This document shows, piece by piece, positions 45,961-55,418 of a stretch of 64,000 bases of DNA. The notes beneath the pieces are model-generated. The model was not told the DNA's origin and searched no databases. It saw only the letters and a list, made by a program, of their open reading frames with translations. The DNA is taken from NCBI GenBank assembly GCA_903847405.1, contig CAINDP010000193.1:1-64000 (forward strand), given 5' to 3'. Numbering within the stretch: the first letter of the stretch is position 1; each line of letters begins with the position of its first letter. The position numbers were made by a program, and so were the translations under genes. This DNA comes from an uncultured Myxococcales bacterium (GTDB lineage: Bacteria > Myxococcota_A > UBA9042 > DTJE01).

Positions 45961-48900
45961 CACAACGGGCAAGTGACGGTGTGCGCGCCCAGGCCGTCGA
46001 AGGAGTTCACGGCGAAGCCGTTCCACTGGACCGCGGGGTCGAAGGCGGTCGTGGCGGTGGGGTTGCCGACGGTGATGCCGCACTTGCGGCGCAGGGTGTG
46101 GTCCACGGTGAAGGTCGGGTCGGTGGCGGCAGCGCCCCAGCCGGTGCCCGGGTCGAACCCGATCTGGCCGAAGGTGTCCACCACGACGCTGCCGCATTCG
46201 AGGGCGAAGGCGTCGTCGCCGTTGTGGTTGACCGCGGCGATCAGGCCGTTGCACTTGTCCTTCAGGGGTGACGCGGCCGACGTGCTGCACACGACCCAGG
46301 TCGCGCCGGGGGCCAGGGTGCCGCTGGCGGCCAGGGGTGAACTGGTGGTGATGCCCGTTCCGCCGTTTGCGTACAGTTTCAGCGTGCAGGTGCTGAGGTC
46401 CAGGGGGGTCGCGCCGCCGTTGTAGATTTCCAGCGCCTTGTTGAAGCTGGTTCCCTCGACGTACTCGCTGATGAACACGCCACCGGCCGCCACCACGCCG
46501 ACGTGCGTCGGCAGGGTCAGCATCGAAACGCCCAGGGTCGCCCGGATGGTGGTGTCGCCGTCGGCAACGCCGTGGACCGTCACGGTCGCCTGCATGGACC
46601 GGGGAGCCACGTCCACGGAGGCGGGAACGGTCGCCTGGGCGGTCGCGTCCGACGCAAGGGTGATGGTCACCGCCGCCGCGCCGTAGTTCGGGAGGTCCGT
46701 GGTCAGGGTCCAGGTTGCGTCCGCGCCCGGCGCCACGTTGATTTCGTCCGGCGTGCCGGCCTGCAGCGTCGGCGTTTCCGATGCGCCCACCACGCGGACG
46801 TCCGCCGTCAGCGTCGTGGCGTCCAGCTGGGCCGTCAGCGTCACGGTCACGGCGCCGGCGACCTTGGCGATCACCGGGACCGTCGCCTCCAGCGCGCCGG
46901 CGGCGATCACCACGTCGCCGCCGTTCGGGAGGTCCACCAGATCCGGATGGGCCGAGGCCACCAGGATCGTGACGGGACTGTCCACGACCCGCAGCAGCTT
47001 GACCTTCAGGGCCGGGATCGTGTCGCCTGTCTCGCCTTCCAGGGCAAAGGCGATCGCGGGCCCGAACGACACCAGTCTGGGCACGCCGGGCGCCCGGACC
47101 AGGTCGCCCTCGGACCGGGGCTCGATCTTGCTGTTGTCGTTGCCCCAGCGCAGCACGCCCGTCAGGGTCGTGAACACGTCGTCCACCAGGGGGAACGGTG
47201 AGGCCAGGTGGATGAAGTCGTTGATTCGCAGGATGCCGGCGACCACGAACTCGTTCAGCGGTGTCTTGTCGCCACCGACCAGGGCCGGGTTCACGTCGGT
47301 CACGGTCACGTTGGACACGCGAACCAGCACGCCCTCGAGGGCCGCGGCCCGCGCACCGCCGGTGGCCACTTCCGCGGCCGTGACGTCCACCGGGGCAGGG
47401 CCCCCTTCGCCCGTCGAGTTCACCACGACAGTCGTCAGCTTCGACAGTTCGATCTGGCCGTGGAAGTCCGTCACGGTTCCGTCCACGTCCACCCGGTCGC
47501 CCGCCGCGGGCATGGGCGTTCCCCTGGGGTGATAGCAGTACAGGCCGGAATTGTTCGCGCTGCCGTTCCAGGCGGCGTCGGAGGGCACCACCTGGACGTT
47601 GAAGCCCTGGGGCACGCCGGCTGCCAGGCCGACGCCGGTCACCAGAACGTTCTGCAGACGCACGGTCTCGCCCAGGGCGAACCGCAGGGTCTTCACGTCA
47701 TAGATGGTCCCCGGGCAGGACTGGATGCCCGGGTTCGAGACCAGCGGGCAGGAATCGCATACGTTGCCCTTGCCGTCGCCGTCCGTGTCCAGGCCGTCGT
47801 CCGGCACCGTCGGGCACTTGTCCGTCGCGTCCGGGATCAAGTCGCCGTCCAGGTCGTCGGCGCGCAGGGCACGGCAGGTGGCGGTGCCGGCGTCCATCGG
47901 GCACGGGTCGCAGGCGTCGCCCAGGCCGTCCAGGTCCCAGTCTGCCTGGCCGTCGAGGTCCAGGGGGCGCGCGGGGTTGAACACGCGCGGGCAGTTGTCG
48001 TCGGTGTCCAGGATGCCGTCGCCGTCCATGTCGTTCGCCTTCGGCAGGCCGTCATACTCGCCGGTTCGGGCCGGCACGCACGACGGTTCCCCCGTGGGGT
48101 CGTCGCAGAAGAACAGCCCGTAGCCCGCGCCGGCGGTCAGGGTGGCCAGCGTGGACCCGGTTTCGCGGGTGACGCAGACCCGCTTGGTCACGCCGCAGAC
48201 GTTCAGTTCGTCCTGGCAGTCGGCGGCATCGGCCGTCAGCGCCTTGACGACCTCCTTGTCGCCGTACAGGGCGGTTCCGCCCCGGAGGACCAGCAGCACG
48301 TCCTGCGGCGCGGCGTTCAGCACGGCGCGCTCGTCTGCGTGGACGCTGGCGTTCCACAGCGCCACGTCACCCAGGCGACCGACCGCCAGGACCCCCAGTT
48401 TGTCGTCCAGCTTGAAGGCCTTGGCGTTGTTGATCGTGGCCATGTCCAGCAGATCGCGGTCGTTGAAGAACGCCCCCAGGTTGGTGGCGTTGAACTGGTC
48501 GGCGCAGTGCAGTTCGCGCACGATGTTCATCGAGCCGGACGCGGTCCAGTCGGTGCCGATGCCGATGTTGTGCCCCAGGCGCGCGTAGACCGTCACGGCG
48601 GCGGTGTTGCCGTACAGGTCGATGTTGCTGCGCGGGGCCCAGATCAGGGATTCGAACCGGCCGCTCATGGCCGCGATGTCCGACGCCAGGACCCCGATGC
48701 CGTGGATGAAGCCGTTGTGGGGCAGCATGGCATCGACGCCACCCTTGGAGGTCGAGGCGATGCACAGCACCTCGTTGCGGGCCGCGGCGTTGACGCCCTC
48801 GGCGACGTGGGGCACCCAGCAGGCGCCGGCGGCGACCTCGACGGCGCTGGGCAGGGACGGGTAGCCGCACCCGGAGGTCAGCATGACGCCGCTGCTGTCG

Positions 48901-49829
48901 CCCAGGGGGAAGGTGTCGTAGGTCGCCTTTCGCGTCGCGTCGATACCGGCCATCATGTCCTTGTCCAGGTTGCGCAGCAGGCCGTCGGCCTTGCCCGAGC
49001 CGAACATCGTGGTGGTTCCGGCCAGGACGTTCCGCAGTTCGCCCCAGGCCTCCTGGCCGCTGGTGCTGGGCACCGGGATGTCCGGCTTGGTGTCGGTCCC
49101 GACCCGCCACTCGTGCCGGTGGTCGTAGCGGACGGTGCCGTGGTTCTTCGGCGTGTTGCCGGTGAACGTGATGTGGTCGTGGCCGTTGATGAGGCCCGGG
49201 GTGACCACGACGTCGCGGCACAGGACCTTCGTGGCGCCGACGGCATCGGCGATTCCCGCGAGGGCGTTGCAGCCCACTGCCGCGATGGTCCCGTCGGGGC
49301 CGATCAGGATCTGGCCGTCGCGCAGGAAGCCGTCGACCGTGGCGTCGCGGGGCACCAGGATGTGGCCCTGGATCAGGCGCCACGCGCTGCCGGCTTCCAC
49401 GATGCAGGCGCCGCTGGCGGCACCGGGCGGCGTGTTGGCGCAGATGCCGTCCTCGGGCAGGTCGGGCACGTCGGTGGCGTCGTTCGTTTCGGTGTCCTGT
49501 GCGGCATCCGTGGGCGTGACGTCGATCGAAGCATCGGCATCCGGGTCGACCGCATCCGGGTCCACCCCGTCCGGATCCACGCCGTCGGGTTCCACTCCAT
49601 CCGGGTCCACACCGTCCGGCGTCGCCCCGTCAGGTCCCGGATCGAACAGCGTGTTGTCCAGGGTCGCGCCGTCGCGTCCGTCGGCGTAGGGCACGTCCCT
49701 GGCGTCCGCGTCGCCGGTATTGTCCGGGAGGTTCCCGCTGAAGTCGTTCGTCGTGTCTCCCCCGCCGCAGGCCGACGCCAGGACCAGGGTCGCAAGCAGT
49801 GCCAGGTGTGTCGCATGGAACCGGTTCAT
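45960..49829 (-). CDS. Amidohydrolase-family lipoprotein with thrombospondin type-3-like repeats and C-terminal lamin-tail-like domain; last codons supplied by prophage end
   Basis: VVVTPGLINGHDHITF, metal-dependent hydrolase core; DMDGDGILDTDDNCPRVFNP...DATDKCPTVPDDGLDTDGDGKGNVCDSCP; GVFISEYVEGTSFNKALEIYNGG. Confidence 0.85.
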   Translation of the reverse strand: MNRFHATHLALLATLVLASACGGGDTTNDFSGNLPDNTGDADARDVPYADGRDGATLDNTLFDPGPDGATPDGVDPDGVEPDGVDPDGVDPDAVDPDADASIDVTPTDAAQDTETNDATDVPDLPEDGICANTPPGAASGACIVEAGSAWRLIQGHILVPRDATVDGFLRDGQILIGPDGTIAAVGCNALAGIADAVGATKVLCRDVVVTPGLINGHDHITFTGNTPKNHGTVRYDHRHEWRVGTDTKPDIPVPSTSGQEAWGELRNVLAGTTTMFGSGKADGLLRNLDKDMMAGIDATRKATYDTFPLGDSSGVMLTSGCGYPSLPSAVEVAAGACWVPHVAEGVNAAARNEVLCIASTSKGGVDAMLPHNGFIHGIGVLASDIAAMSGRFESLIWAPRSNIDLYGNTAAVTVYARLGHNIGIGTDWTASGSMNIVRELHCADQFNATNLGAFFNDRDLLDMATINNAKAFKLDDKLGVLAVGRLGDVALWNASVHADERAVLNAAPQDVLLVLRGGTALYGDKEVVKALTADAADCQDELNVCGVTKRVCVTRETGSTLATLTAGAGYGLFFCDDPTGEPSCVPARTGEYDGLPKANDMDGDGILDTDDNCPRVFNPARPLDLDGQADWDLDGLGDACDPCPMDAGTATCRALRADDLDGDLIPDATDKCPTVPDDGLDTDGDGKGNVCDSCPLVSNPGIQSCPGTIYDVKTLRFALGETVRLQNVLVTGVGLAAGVPQGFNVQVVPSDAAWNGSANNSGLYCYHPRGTPMPAAGDRVDVDGTVTDFHGQIELSKLTTVVVNSTGEGGPAPVDVTAAEVATGGARAAALEGVLVRVSNVTVTDVNPALVGGDKTPLNEFVVAGILRINDFIHLASPFPLVDDVFTTLTGVLRWGNDNSKIEPRSEGDLVRAPGVPRLVSFGPAIAFALEGETGDTIPALKVKLLRVVDSPVTILVASAHPDLVDLPNGGDVVIAAGALEATVPVIAKVAGAVTVTLTAQLDATTLTADVRVVGASETPTLQAGTPDEINVAPGADATWTLTTDLPNYGAAAVTITLASDATAQATVPASVDVAPRSMQATVTVHGVADGDTTIRATLGVSMLTLPTHVGVVAAGGVFISEYVEGTSFNKALEIYNGGATPLDLSTCTLKLYANGGTGITTSSPLAASGTLAPGATWVVCSTSAASPLKDKCNGLIAAVNHNGDDAFALECGSVVVDTFGQIGFDPGTGWGAAATDPTFTVDHTLRRKCGITVGNPTATTAFDPAVQWNGFAVNSFDGLGAHTVTCPL
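45965..45969. repeat. 5-bp target-site duplication, copy 2 (ACGGG)
   Basis: Directly follows ...ATCACA terminus. Confidence 0.85.
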
Positions 49830-50046
49830 CGGATCCTCCCGAAACGCAGGGGCCGAAGAATACCGGGTCGGCGGACTCCGCGAAACCACATTCGACAAAA
49901 ATATTGGTGGCTCCGGATCGAGGGAATGTCCTTTCGACGGCAGTACCTGCGGTTTCGCGACTCTCCTTGACGCGCCGGGCGCGGGCGCGACCCGCTTCGA
50001 GGGGGGAGGGACGCTCCCCCGGTCGCATTCGGGGCCCCGGATCGGT

Positions 50047-51009
50047 ATGCTGCCGTCCGCTGGTTCGGAGTGGACCTTGCTCGGAGCGCTCCTGATCGTC
50101 GTGGCCATCGTCCTGGCGCCGATCCCGGCCCTGGCCTTCGGACCCATCGCCCACCTGGACATGGGGCTGGAACTGCTGGGTTCGGCCAGCCTGTTCGCCG
50201 CGGGGGTCACGCGCCTGATCCGTCGCTATCCCGACGCCTTCCTCCGCGGCACCCTGGACCCGGATCGCTCCCTGGCCAAGAACCTGGCGTCCTACGAGCG
50301 GCACTCCCACAACTGGCAGCATGCGTTCCAGCAGTACCAGGCCGCCCGCACCGAGGAGGAGCGGGCCGCGTTCCTGGGCTACCTGTGCCACCTCGCCGCC
50401 GATGCGGTCGCCCACAACAGTTTCGTGCCGTTGCGCATGGTCCAGTCCTGGCGGAACCCGACGGCGGGCCACCTGTACTGGGAAATGCGTCTGGATGCCC
50501 AGGTCCGACGGATGACGGGGGCATCGCTGCTGTGGCTGGCGGATCCCACCCAGCCGGCGCACCGCGACTTCCTGCGCCGGACCGTGCGGCCCAGCCTGCC
50601 CGGGAAGGGGTGGCAGGTCCACGTGACGGGGTTGGTGCTGCGCGTCCAGCGCGGTCGTGTCTACGGGAACGCGGCCGACCTCGTGGATCGGCGGTCGCGG
50701 ATCCCCTTGGACGCCGCCGACGTGCAGTGGTCGCGGTCGATGGCGATGGCGGCCCAGCAGGAGATCCTGACCGCCCTGGGGGATTCGGCGGCCCTGGGGA
50801 TCGATCCCCGGGGCATCGGGGCCCTCCGGCAGGCCCGGACGCTGCGGCGCGAACTCCGCGGACTGCGGACGGACGGCGCCCACGACGAAATCGACCGTCG
50901 CCTGGAGGCCGCCCAACGGCAGTTTCAGCAGATGGTCGTCCCCGGGATGGGCGATGGGTCCGATGCGGGGTTGACCATCGGCCCCCGGACGGCGATCCTT
51001 CGCAAGTGA
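50047..51009 (+). CDS. Zinc-dependent phospholipase C family protein
   Basis: FGPIAHLDMGLELLG...GYLCHLAADAVAHNSFVP...WEMRLDAQV. Confidence 0.65.
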   Translation: MLPSAGSEWTLLGALLIVVAIVLAPIPALAFGPIAHLDMGLELLGSASLFAAGVTRLIRRYPDAFLRGTLDPDRSLAKNLASYERHSHNWQHAFQQYQAARTEEERAAFLGYLCHLAADAVAHNSFVPLRMVQSWRNPTAGHLYWEMRLDAQVRRMTGASLLWLADPTQPAHRDFLRRTVRPSLPGKGWQVHVTGLVLRVQRGRVYGNAADLVDRRSRIPLDAADVQWSRSMAMAAQQEILTALGDSAALGIDPRGIGALRQARTLRRELRGLRTDGAHDEIDRRLEAAQRQFQQMVVPGMGDGSDAGLTIGPRTAILRK

Positions 51010-52310
51010 GCAACGCCTCCTCGGTCCTCTTCACGCCCGTCACGTCGCGCCTGGCACACTCCTCCCTGGGGTTCCACTCGGCTTACGGGGGCCTGGCCCC
51101 CTGCGAGCGCGCCCCGATGCCGGAGGAGGGCAGGGCGATGCCGCGCACCCTGGAGTCCGGTCGCGGCCTGGGGGATTTCGACGTCGTCTGGGTCACCATC
51201 GCCTGGGAACTGGAAGTCCTGGATGTCGCGCGGGCATTCCGTGCCTCGGGGCTGGAACCGGTGCGGTCCCTCCGGCCTCCGACCGATCCCCTGGTCATCG
51301 CGGGCGGGCCCCTGACCCTGTCGAACCCCGACCTGGTGGCGGCCTTCGCCGACGCGGTGTTCGTGGGCGAGGCGGACGGGGCGTTCGGGGACCTCGCCGC
51401 CGCGGTGGGCCAGGCGCGCGACCGGGACGACGCGCTGGTGCGCCTTGCCGCGGTGCAAGGCACCTGGGTGCCCGCGATCCACGGGATTCAGGGGCCCCCG
51501 GGACCGCCCATGCAGGCGCCCGCCGGCAGCCCTCCCTCGCGCTCGGTGATCGTCGGCGCTCCCAACGAGTTCGGGGACGCCTTCATCGTCGAGATCGGCC
51601 GGGGCTGCCCCCGGGGATGCACGTTCTGCGTGGCCCGCGGCGGGTCGCGGCGGGCGTCGTTCCACCCGGCGCAGGCCATCCTGGACGCCGTGCCGCACGG
51701 GACCCCGCGGGTGGGTCTGCTGGGGGCCTCGGTGTCCGATCACCCGCAACTGCTGGAAATCGTGGAAGCGCTGCACCAGCGCATGGTCGGAGTCACGCTG
51801 GGCTCGGTCCGCGCCGACCGGGTCACGCCGGAACTGCTGGACCTGTTGTCCCGCTCGGGCCTCAAGACGCTGACCGTGGCCGCCGACGGCCCCTCGGAAG
51901 CGCTTCGTGTCTCGCTGCGAAAGGGCATCACGGCCGACCACCTGCGGCACTGCGCCGACCTGGCCCGCGCCCACGGCATCGGCCGCCTGCGCCTGTACGT
52001 CATGGTGGGTCTGCCGGGCGAAACCGACGCGGACATCGAGGAACTGGCCGTCCTGGTGCGGGACCTGTCCTCCCGGGTGCGCCTGGCGGTATCCGTGTCC
52101 CCCTTCGTCCCCAAGCGCTTCACGCCGCTGGCCGACGCACCCTTCGCCGGTGCCCGGGAAATCAAGAAACGCCTGGCCCTGCTGACCCGCAGGGTCGGTG
52201 GCGCCGGCATGCTGAAGACGACCAGCCCGCGGCAGGCCGAACTGGAGTGGCGGCTGTCCCACGTCCGGGGCGATGCGGCGGAAGCGGTGATTCGGGAGAT
52301 CCTGCCGTAG
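51006..52310 (+). CDS. B12-binding-type radical SAM protein
   Basis: GTG start overlapping previous stop; IEIGRGCPRGCTFCVARG-type CxxxCxxC; PLVIAGGPLTLSNPDLVAAFADAVFVGEAD. Confidence 0.8.
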   Translation: MSNASSVLFTPVTSRLAHSSLGFHSAYGGLAPCERAPMPEEGRAMPRTLESGRGLGDFDVVWVTIAWELEVLDVARAFRASGLEPVRSLRPPTDPLVIAGGPLTLSNPDLVAAFADAVFVGEADGAFGDLAAAVGQARDRDDALVRLAAVQGTWVPAIHGIQGPPGPPMQAPAGSPPSRSVIVGAPNEFGDAFIVEIGRGCPRGCTFCVARGGSRRASFHPAQAILDAVPHGTPRVGLLGASVSDHPQLLEIVEALHQRMVGVTLGSVRADRVTPELLDLLSRSGLKTLTVAADGPSEALRVSLRKGITADHLRHCADLARAHGIGRLRLYVMVGLPGETDADIEELAVLVRDLSSRVRLAVSVSPFVPKRFTPLADAPFAGAREIKKRLALLTRRVGGAGMLKTTSPRQAELEWRLSHVRGDAAEAVIREILP

Positions 52311-52362
52311 TTCCCCCCCCGAATCGTGCGATACTGGCGTGCCGCATGGGGAAGGTCATCCG

Positions 52363-53460
52363 ATGAAGACGCGCCCGACGTTCGTCCTGCTGTCGCTCGG
52401 GGTGGCCTGGGTAGCCGGGGGTTGCGGGGGCGCAGTTTCCCCGGACCGCGGGCAGGCCGGCGACATCGCGGACTCCTTCGAGGCCGCGCCGAACGATCTG
52501 CCGGGCATTCCCGACGTTCCCGAAACGGTCGATGTCGATTCCGGCCCGCGGGGCGATTGCCCCGTGTGCATGTTCACGATCAGCGCGGGCAGGGTCGGGG
52601 CGATGGTGGAAATCCCGGACGGCGCCCAGGTCGAGCAGATGTACGGGGCCAACGACCTGAGCCTCACGGACCGGTCCTATGGCTTGATGGTATCGCGCAC
52701 CGGGATCACGCGGCGTCTGTGGAGCGTCACCCTGCCGGACGGATCCGTGGCGACGATCCACCCCGACAACGTTTCGGCCCAGGCGCAGTTCCAACCGACG
52801 GTCACGGGCGCCTACCTCATTGCCCTGGAAATCGAGGGCGGGACCGGGTGCATCCAGACCTGCCTGAAGACCGTGAACGTCGTTCCGCTGAAAGGGTGCG
52901 TGGTCGAACTGACGTGGAACACGCCGTCGGACTCCGACCAGACGGACACGTGCCCCAGTGGCCCGATGGGGAGTGATTGCGGCTCGGACATGGATCTGCA
53001 CGTTCTGCACCCTCTGGCCGCGGGACCCGGGGGCCAGCCCCTCGGGTATTTCGCCGTGCAGTACGACTGCTACTGGATGAACTCCAACCCGACGCCCTGG
53101 GACGTGGGACATCCGGAGGATTCTGGATACCAGCCCCACCTGTTGCGGGACGACGTGGACGGCGCGGGACCCGAAATCTTCCACTACGCGCTGCCCCCGT
53201 CGGACACGTGCTACCGCGTGGGCGTTCACTACTTCGACGATCACGGCTGGGGCCGGTCGTACCCGACCCTCCGGCTGTATCTGGACGGCGGCGCCATGCC
53301 GGTCTACGAAACGACGCTGGCCCAGGCGATGATCATCGGGGACCTGTGGGACGCGGGCAGCCTGTGCTGCGGGAACGCATCGCAGCCCTTCACGCCGTTC
53401 ACGGCCGCGGGCAGCCAGGAACCCGTCATCTTCCCGAAGTACCCGTCGCCGTTCCCGTAG
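52363..53460 (+). CDS. Lipoprotein, paralogue 1
   Basis: VAGGCGG lipobox; CVVELTWNTPSDSDQTD, GSDMDLHVLHPLA, YRVGVHYFDDHGWG. Confidence 0.7.
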   Translation: MKTRPTFVLLSLGVAWVAGGCGGAVSPDRGQAGDIADSFEAAPNDLPGIPDVPETVDVDSGPRGDCPVCMFTISAGRVGAMVEIPDGAQVEQMYGANDLSLTDRSYGLMVSRTGITRRLWSVTLPDGSVATIHPDNVSAQAQFQPTVTGAYLIALEIEGGTGCIQTCLKTVNVVPLKGCVVELTWNTPSDSDQTDTCPSGPMGSDCGSDMDLHVLHPLAAGPGGQPLGYFAVQYDCYWMNSNPTPWDVGHPEDSGYQPHLLRDDVDGAGPEIFHYALPPSDTCYRVGVHYFDDHGWGRSYPTLRLYLDGGAMPVYETTLAQAMIIGDLWDAGSLCCGNASQPFTPFTAAGSQEPVIFPKYPSPFP

Positions 53461-53483
53461 CCTGTCCCGGGAAGGAGGATGCG

Positions 53484-54248
53484 ATGCGTCGTGCCAGCCT
53501 GCTCGTGGTCGTCGGGTTCGCCCTTGCCTGTGGCGGCGAACCCGCAAACGGCCGGGATGCCGCGGATGTGACTTCTGATTCCTGCGGTTCCGGACTGGAC
53601 TGCCCGCAGCCGGACCCGGGGAGCGAGGAAGGCGATCTGACGCTTCCCGGAGACGCCGCCAGCCTCGTCAGTCGCGGCGTCCATTGCGAATTGACCTGGA
53701 CCACCCCGGGTGATGCGAATCAGCGGGACAGTGGTCCGGGCCTGGGCGCCGACATGGACCTGCACTTCCTGCACCCGCTGGCCACCGGCTCCGACGTGGA
53801 CGGCGATGGACAGCCTGATGGCTGGTTCGACCCCACGCACGACCTGTTCTGGGCCAACATGCATCCGACCTGGGAAACGTCCGACCCCGCGGCGTGCGGA
53901 CCCTCGCTGGACCTTGACGACACCGACGGCTCCGGGCCCGAGAACACCAACGTGGAACCGTTCCGGAACGGGGGCGTCTACCGCGTCGGCGTCCACTACT
54001 GGGACGAGCATGGTTTCGGGCCTTCCCGTCCTCGCGTCAAGTGCCATATGGGGGGAACCCTGGTGATCGACAGCGACCTCGAAGCCCTGGGACGATCGAT
54101 GCACCCCGGTGATCTGTGGGAAGTGGCGACGTTCAAATGGCCCCAGGGCATCGCGGCGGTCGTCCTGAACACGGACGGCACCTTGAAGATCACTCCGAAC
54201 TACAGCAACCCGAACTATCCGCTCGGCTCCGTCAAGCCGACGCTTTGA
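53484..54248 (+). CDS. Lipoprotein, paralogue 2
   Basis: FALACGG lipobox; CELTWTTPGDANQRD, GADMDLHFLHPLA, YRVGVHYWDEHGFG. Confidence 0.7.
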   Translation: MRRASLLVVVGFALACGGEPANGRDAADVTSDSCGSGLDCPQPDPGSEEGDLTLPGDAASLVSRGVHCELTWTTPGDANQRDSGPGLGADMDLHFLHPLATGSDVDGDGQPDGWFDPTHDLFWANMHPTWETSDPAACGPSLDLDDTDGSGPENTNVEPFRNGGVYRVGVHYWDEHGFGPSRPRVKCHMGGTLVIDSDLEALGRSMHPGDLWEVATFKWPQGIAAVVLNTDGTLKITPNYSNPNYPLGSVKPTL

Positions 54249-54599
54249 GTTCCCCCCGGCATCAACTTCGGTGCGTCAATAAGGCGTGGGGCCCCCGACG
54301 CTGTTCCCGGGGGAGTGCCGTGGGTCCGTCGGGGGGGCCGGCAGAGCGACTTGGCGTCCCCGCCCGAAGTGGCTCGAGGACCTGACCCGGAGTCGGAGCG
54401 TAAAGCCGCGCCGATGCGGGCACAGGCAGACTCACGCAGACCAGGGCGGTTCGTGCCCGTCAGCGGCGCGGTAGCTCCGGCGGAGGCGAAGGTCCCGAGC
54501 CACTCGGGAAGGGGCGGGGGGGGATGCTCGGAGCGGAGCCGGCCCCCCCGCCGGACCCTTCGCCGGAGGGGTGCGCGCCTCAACCCCGCGATCCCAATC

Positions 54600-55418
54600 C
54601 TAGGCCAGGTCCAGCCGCTCCAGATCGTCGTCCTCCAGCCCGAAGTAGTGGCCCACCTCGTGCAGCAGGGTGATTTCGATCTCCTTGACCAGTTCGTCCT
54701 TGTCCTGGCACTGGCGTTCGATGTTCTTCTGGTACAGGTGGATTTTCGGCGGGATCTGCGTCCAGGGATCCGACCCGGTGCGTTCCGTGATCGAGTACCC
54801 GTCGAAGGCGCCCATGATCAGCGGTGACAGGTTGCTTTCCTCGGTCATCTTGGTGTCCGGCAGGTCCGACACGAAGATTTCCACGTCTTCCATGCGCTTG
54901 CGGAACTCGTCGGGCAGCAGCGCCATGGCCTTCTTGACGGCGGCGTCGAACACCTTGCGCGTCACGCGGATGGGCAGCGGGCACCCCTCGGGGTCCAGGC
55001 GATGGGCGTGGCGGTAGGCGTTGTCCGCCTGGCGGATCCGGCCGTCCATTTCCAGCAGCACCGCGCGCACGTAATGGGCCTCGGGGTTTTCCGGGTCCAG
55101 TTCCAGCGCCCGCTCGACGTCGGACTGGGCCTCCTCGATCTGGTTTTCTTCCAGCAGGCAGTTCGCACGGGCCGAGTACGCGTCGGACCATTCCGGGTCC
55201 AGTTCGACGGCACGGTCGTACAGTTCCACCGCGTAGTCGACGTCGCCGACGCGAAGGGCCGCGTCCCCCATCAGGGCCATGACCTCCGCCGAGTCCGGGA
55301 ATTCCTGCTCCAGGCGTCCCAGGAGCACCCAGGCCTGATCGATTTCGTCGGCGGCGATCATCTCGTACGCCGAATCCAGTTGGGACTGCAGTTCGTTGGA
55401 AACTTCGGCCATCTTCAC
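54600..55418 (-). CDS. TPR protein with C-terminal zincin-like metallopeptidase domain
   Basis: TPR repeats; EIEITLLHEVGHYFGLEDDDLERLDLA. Confidence 0.75.
   Translation of the reverse strand: MKMAEVSNELQSQLDSAYEMIAADEIDQAWVLLGRLEQEFPDSAEVMALMGDAALRVGDVDYAVELYDRAVELDPEWSDAYSARANCLLEENQIEEAQSDVERALELDPENPEAHYVRAVLLEMDGRIRQADNAYRHAHRLDPEGCPLPIRVTRKVFDAAVKKAMALLPDEFRKRMEDVEIFVSDLPDTKMTEESNLSPLIMGAFDGYSITERTGSDPWTQIPPKIHLYQKNIERQCQDKDELVKEIEITLLHEVGHYFGLEDDDLERLDLA

Larger units (their letters stand above)
10386..45964. mobile_element. Complete Mu-like transposable prophage
   Basis: MuA/MuB transposition genes, complete Mu-type head and contractile tail modules, inverted TGT...ACA termini with related 22-bp sites, 5-bp TSD. 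Confidence 0.95.

Noticed and set aside
54249-54599. Possible ncRNA or gene in the GC-rich intergenic gap between convergent genes
   Set aside because: Contains G/C runs and imperfect inverted repeats but no convincing ORF, tRNA or conserved RNA signature by eye.
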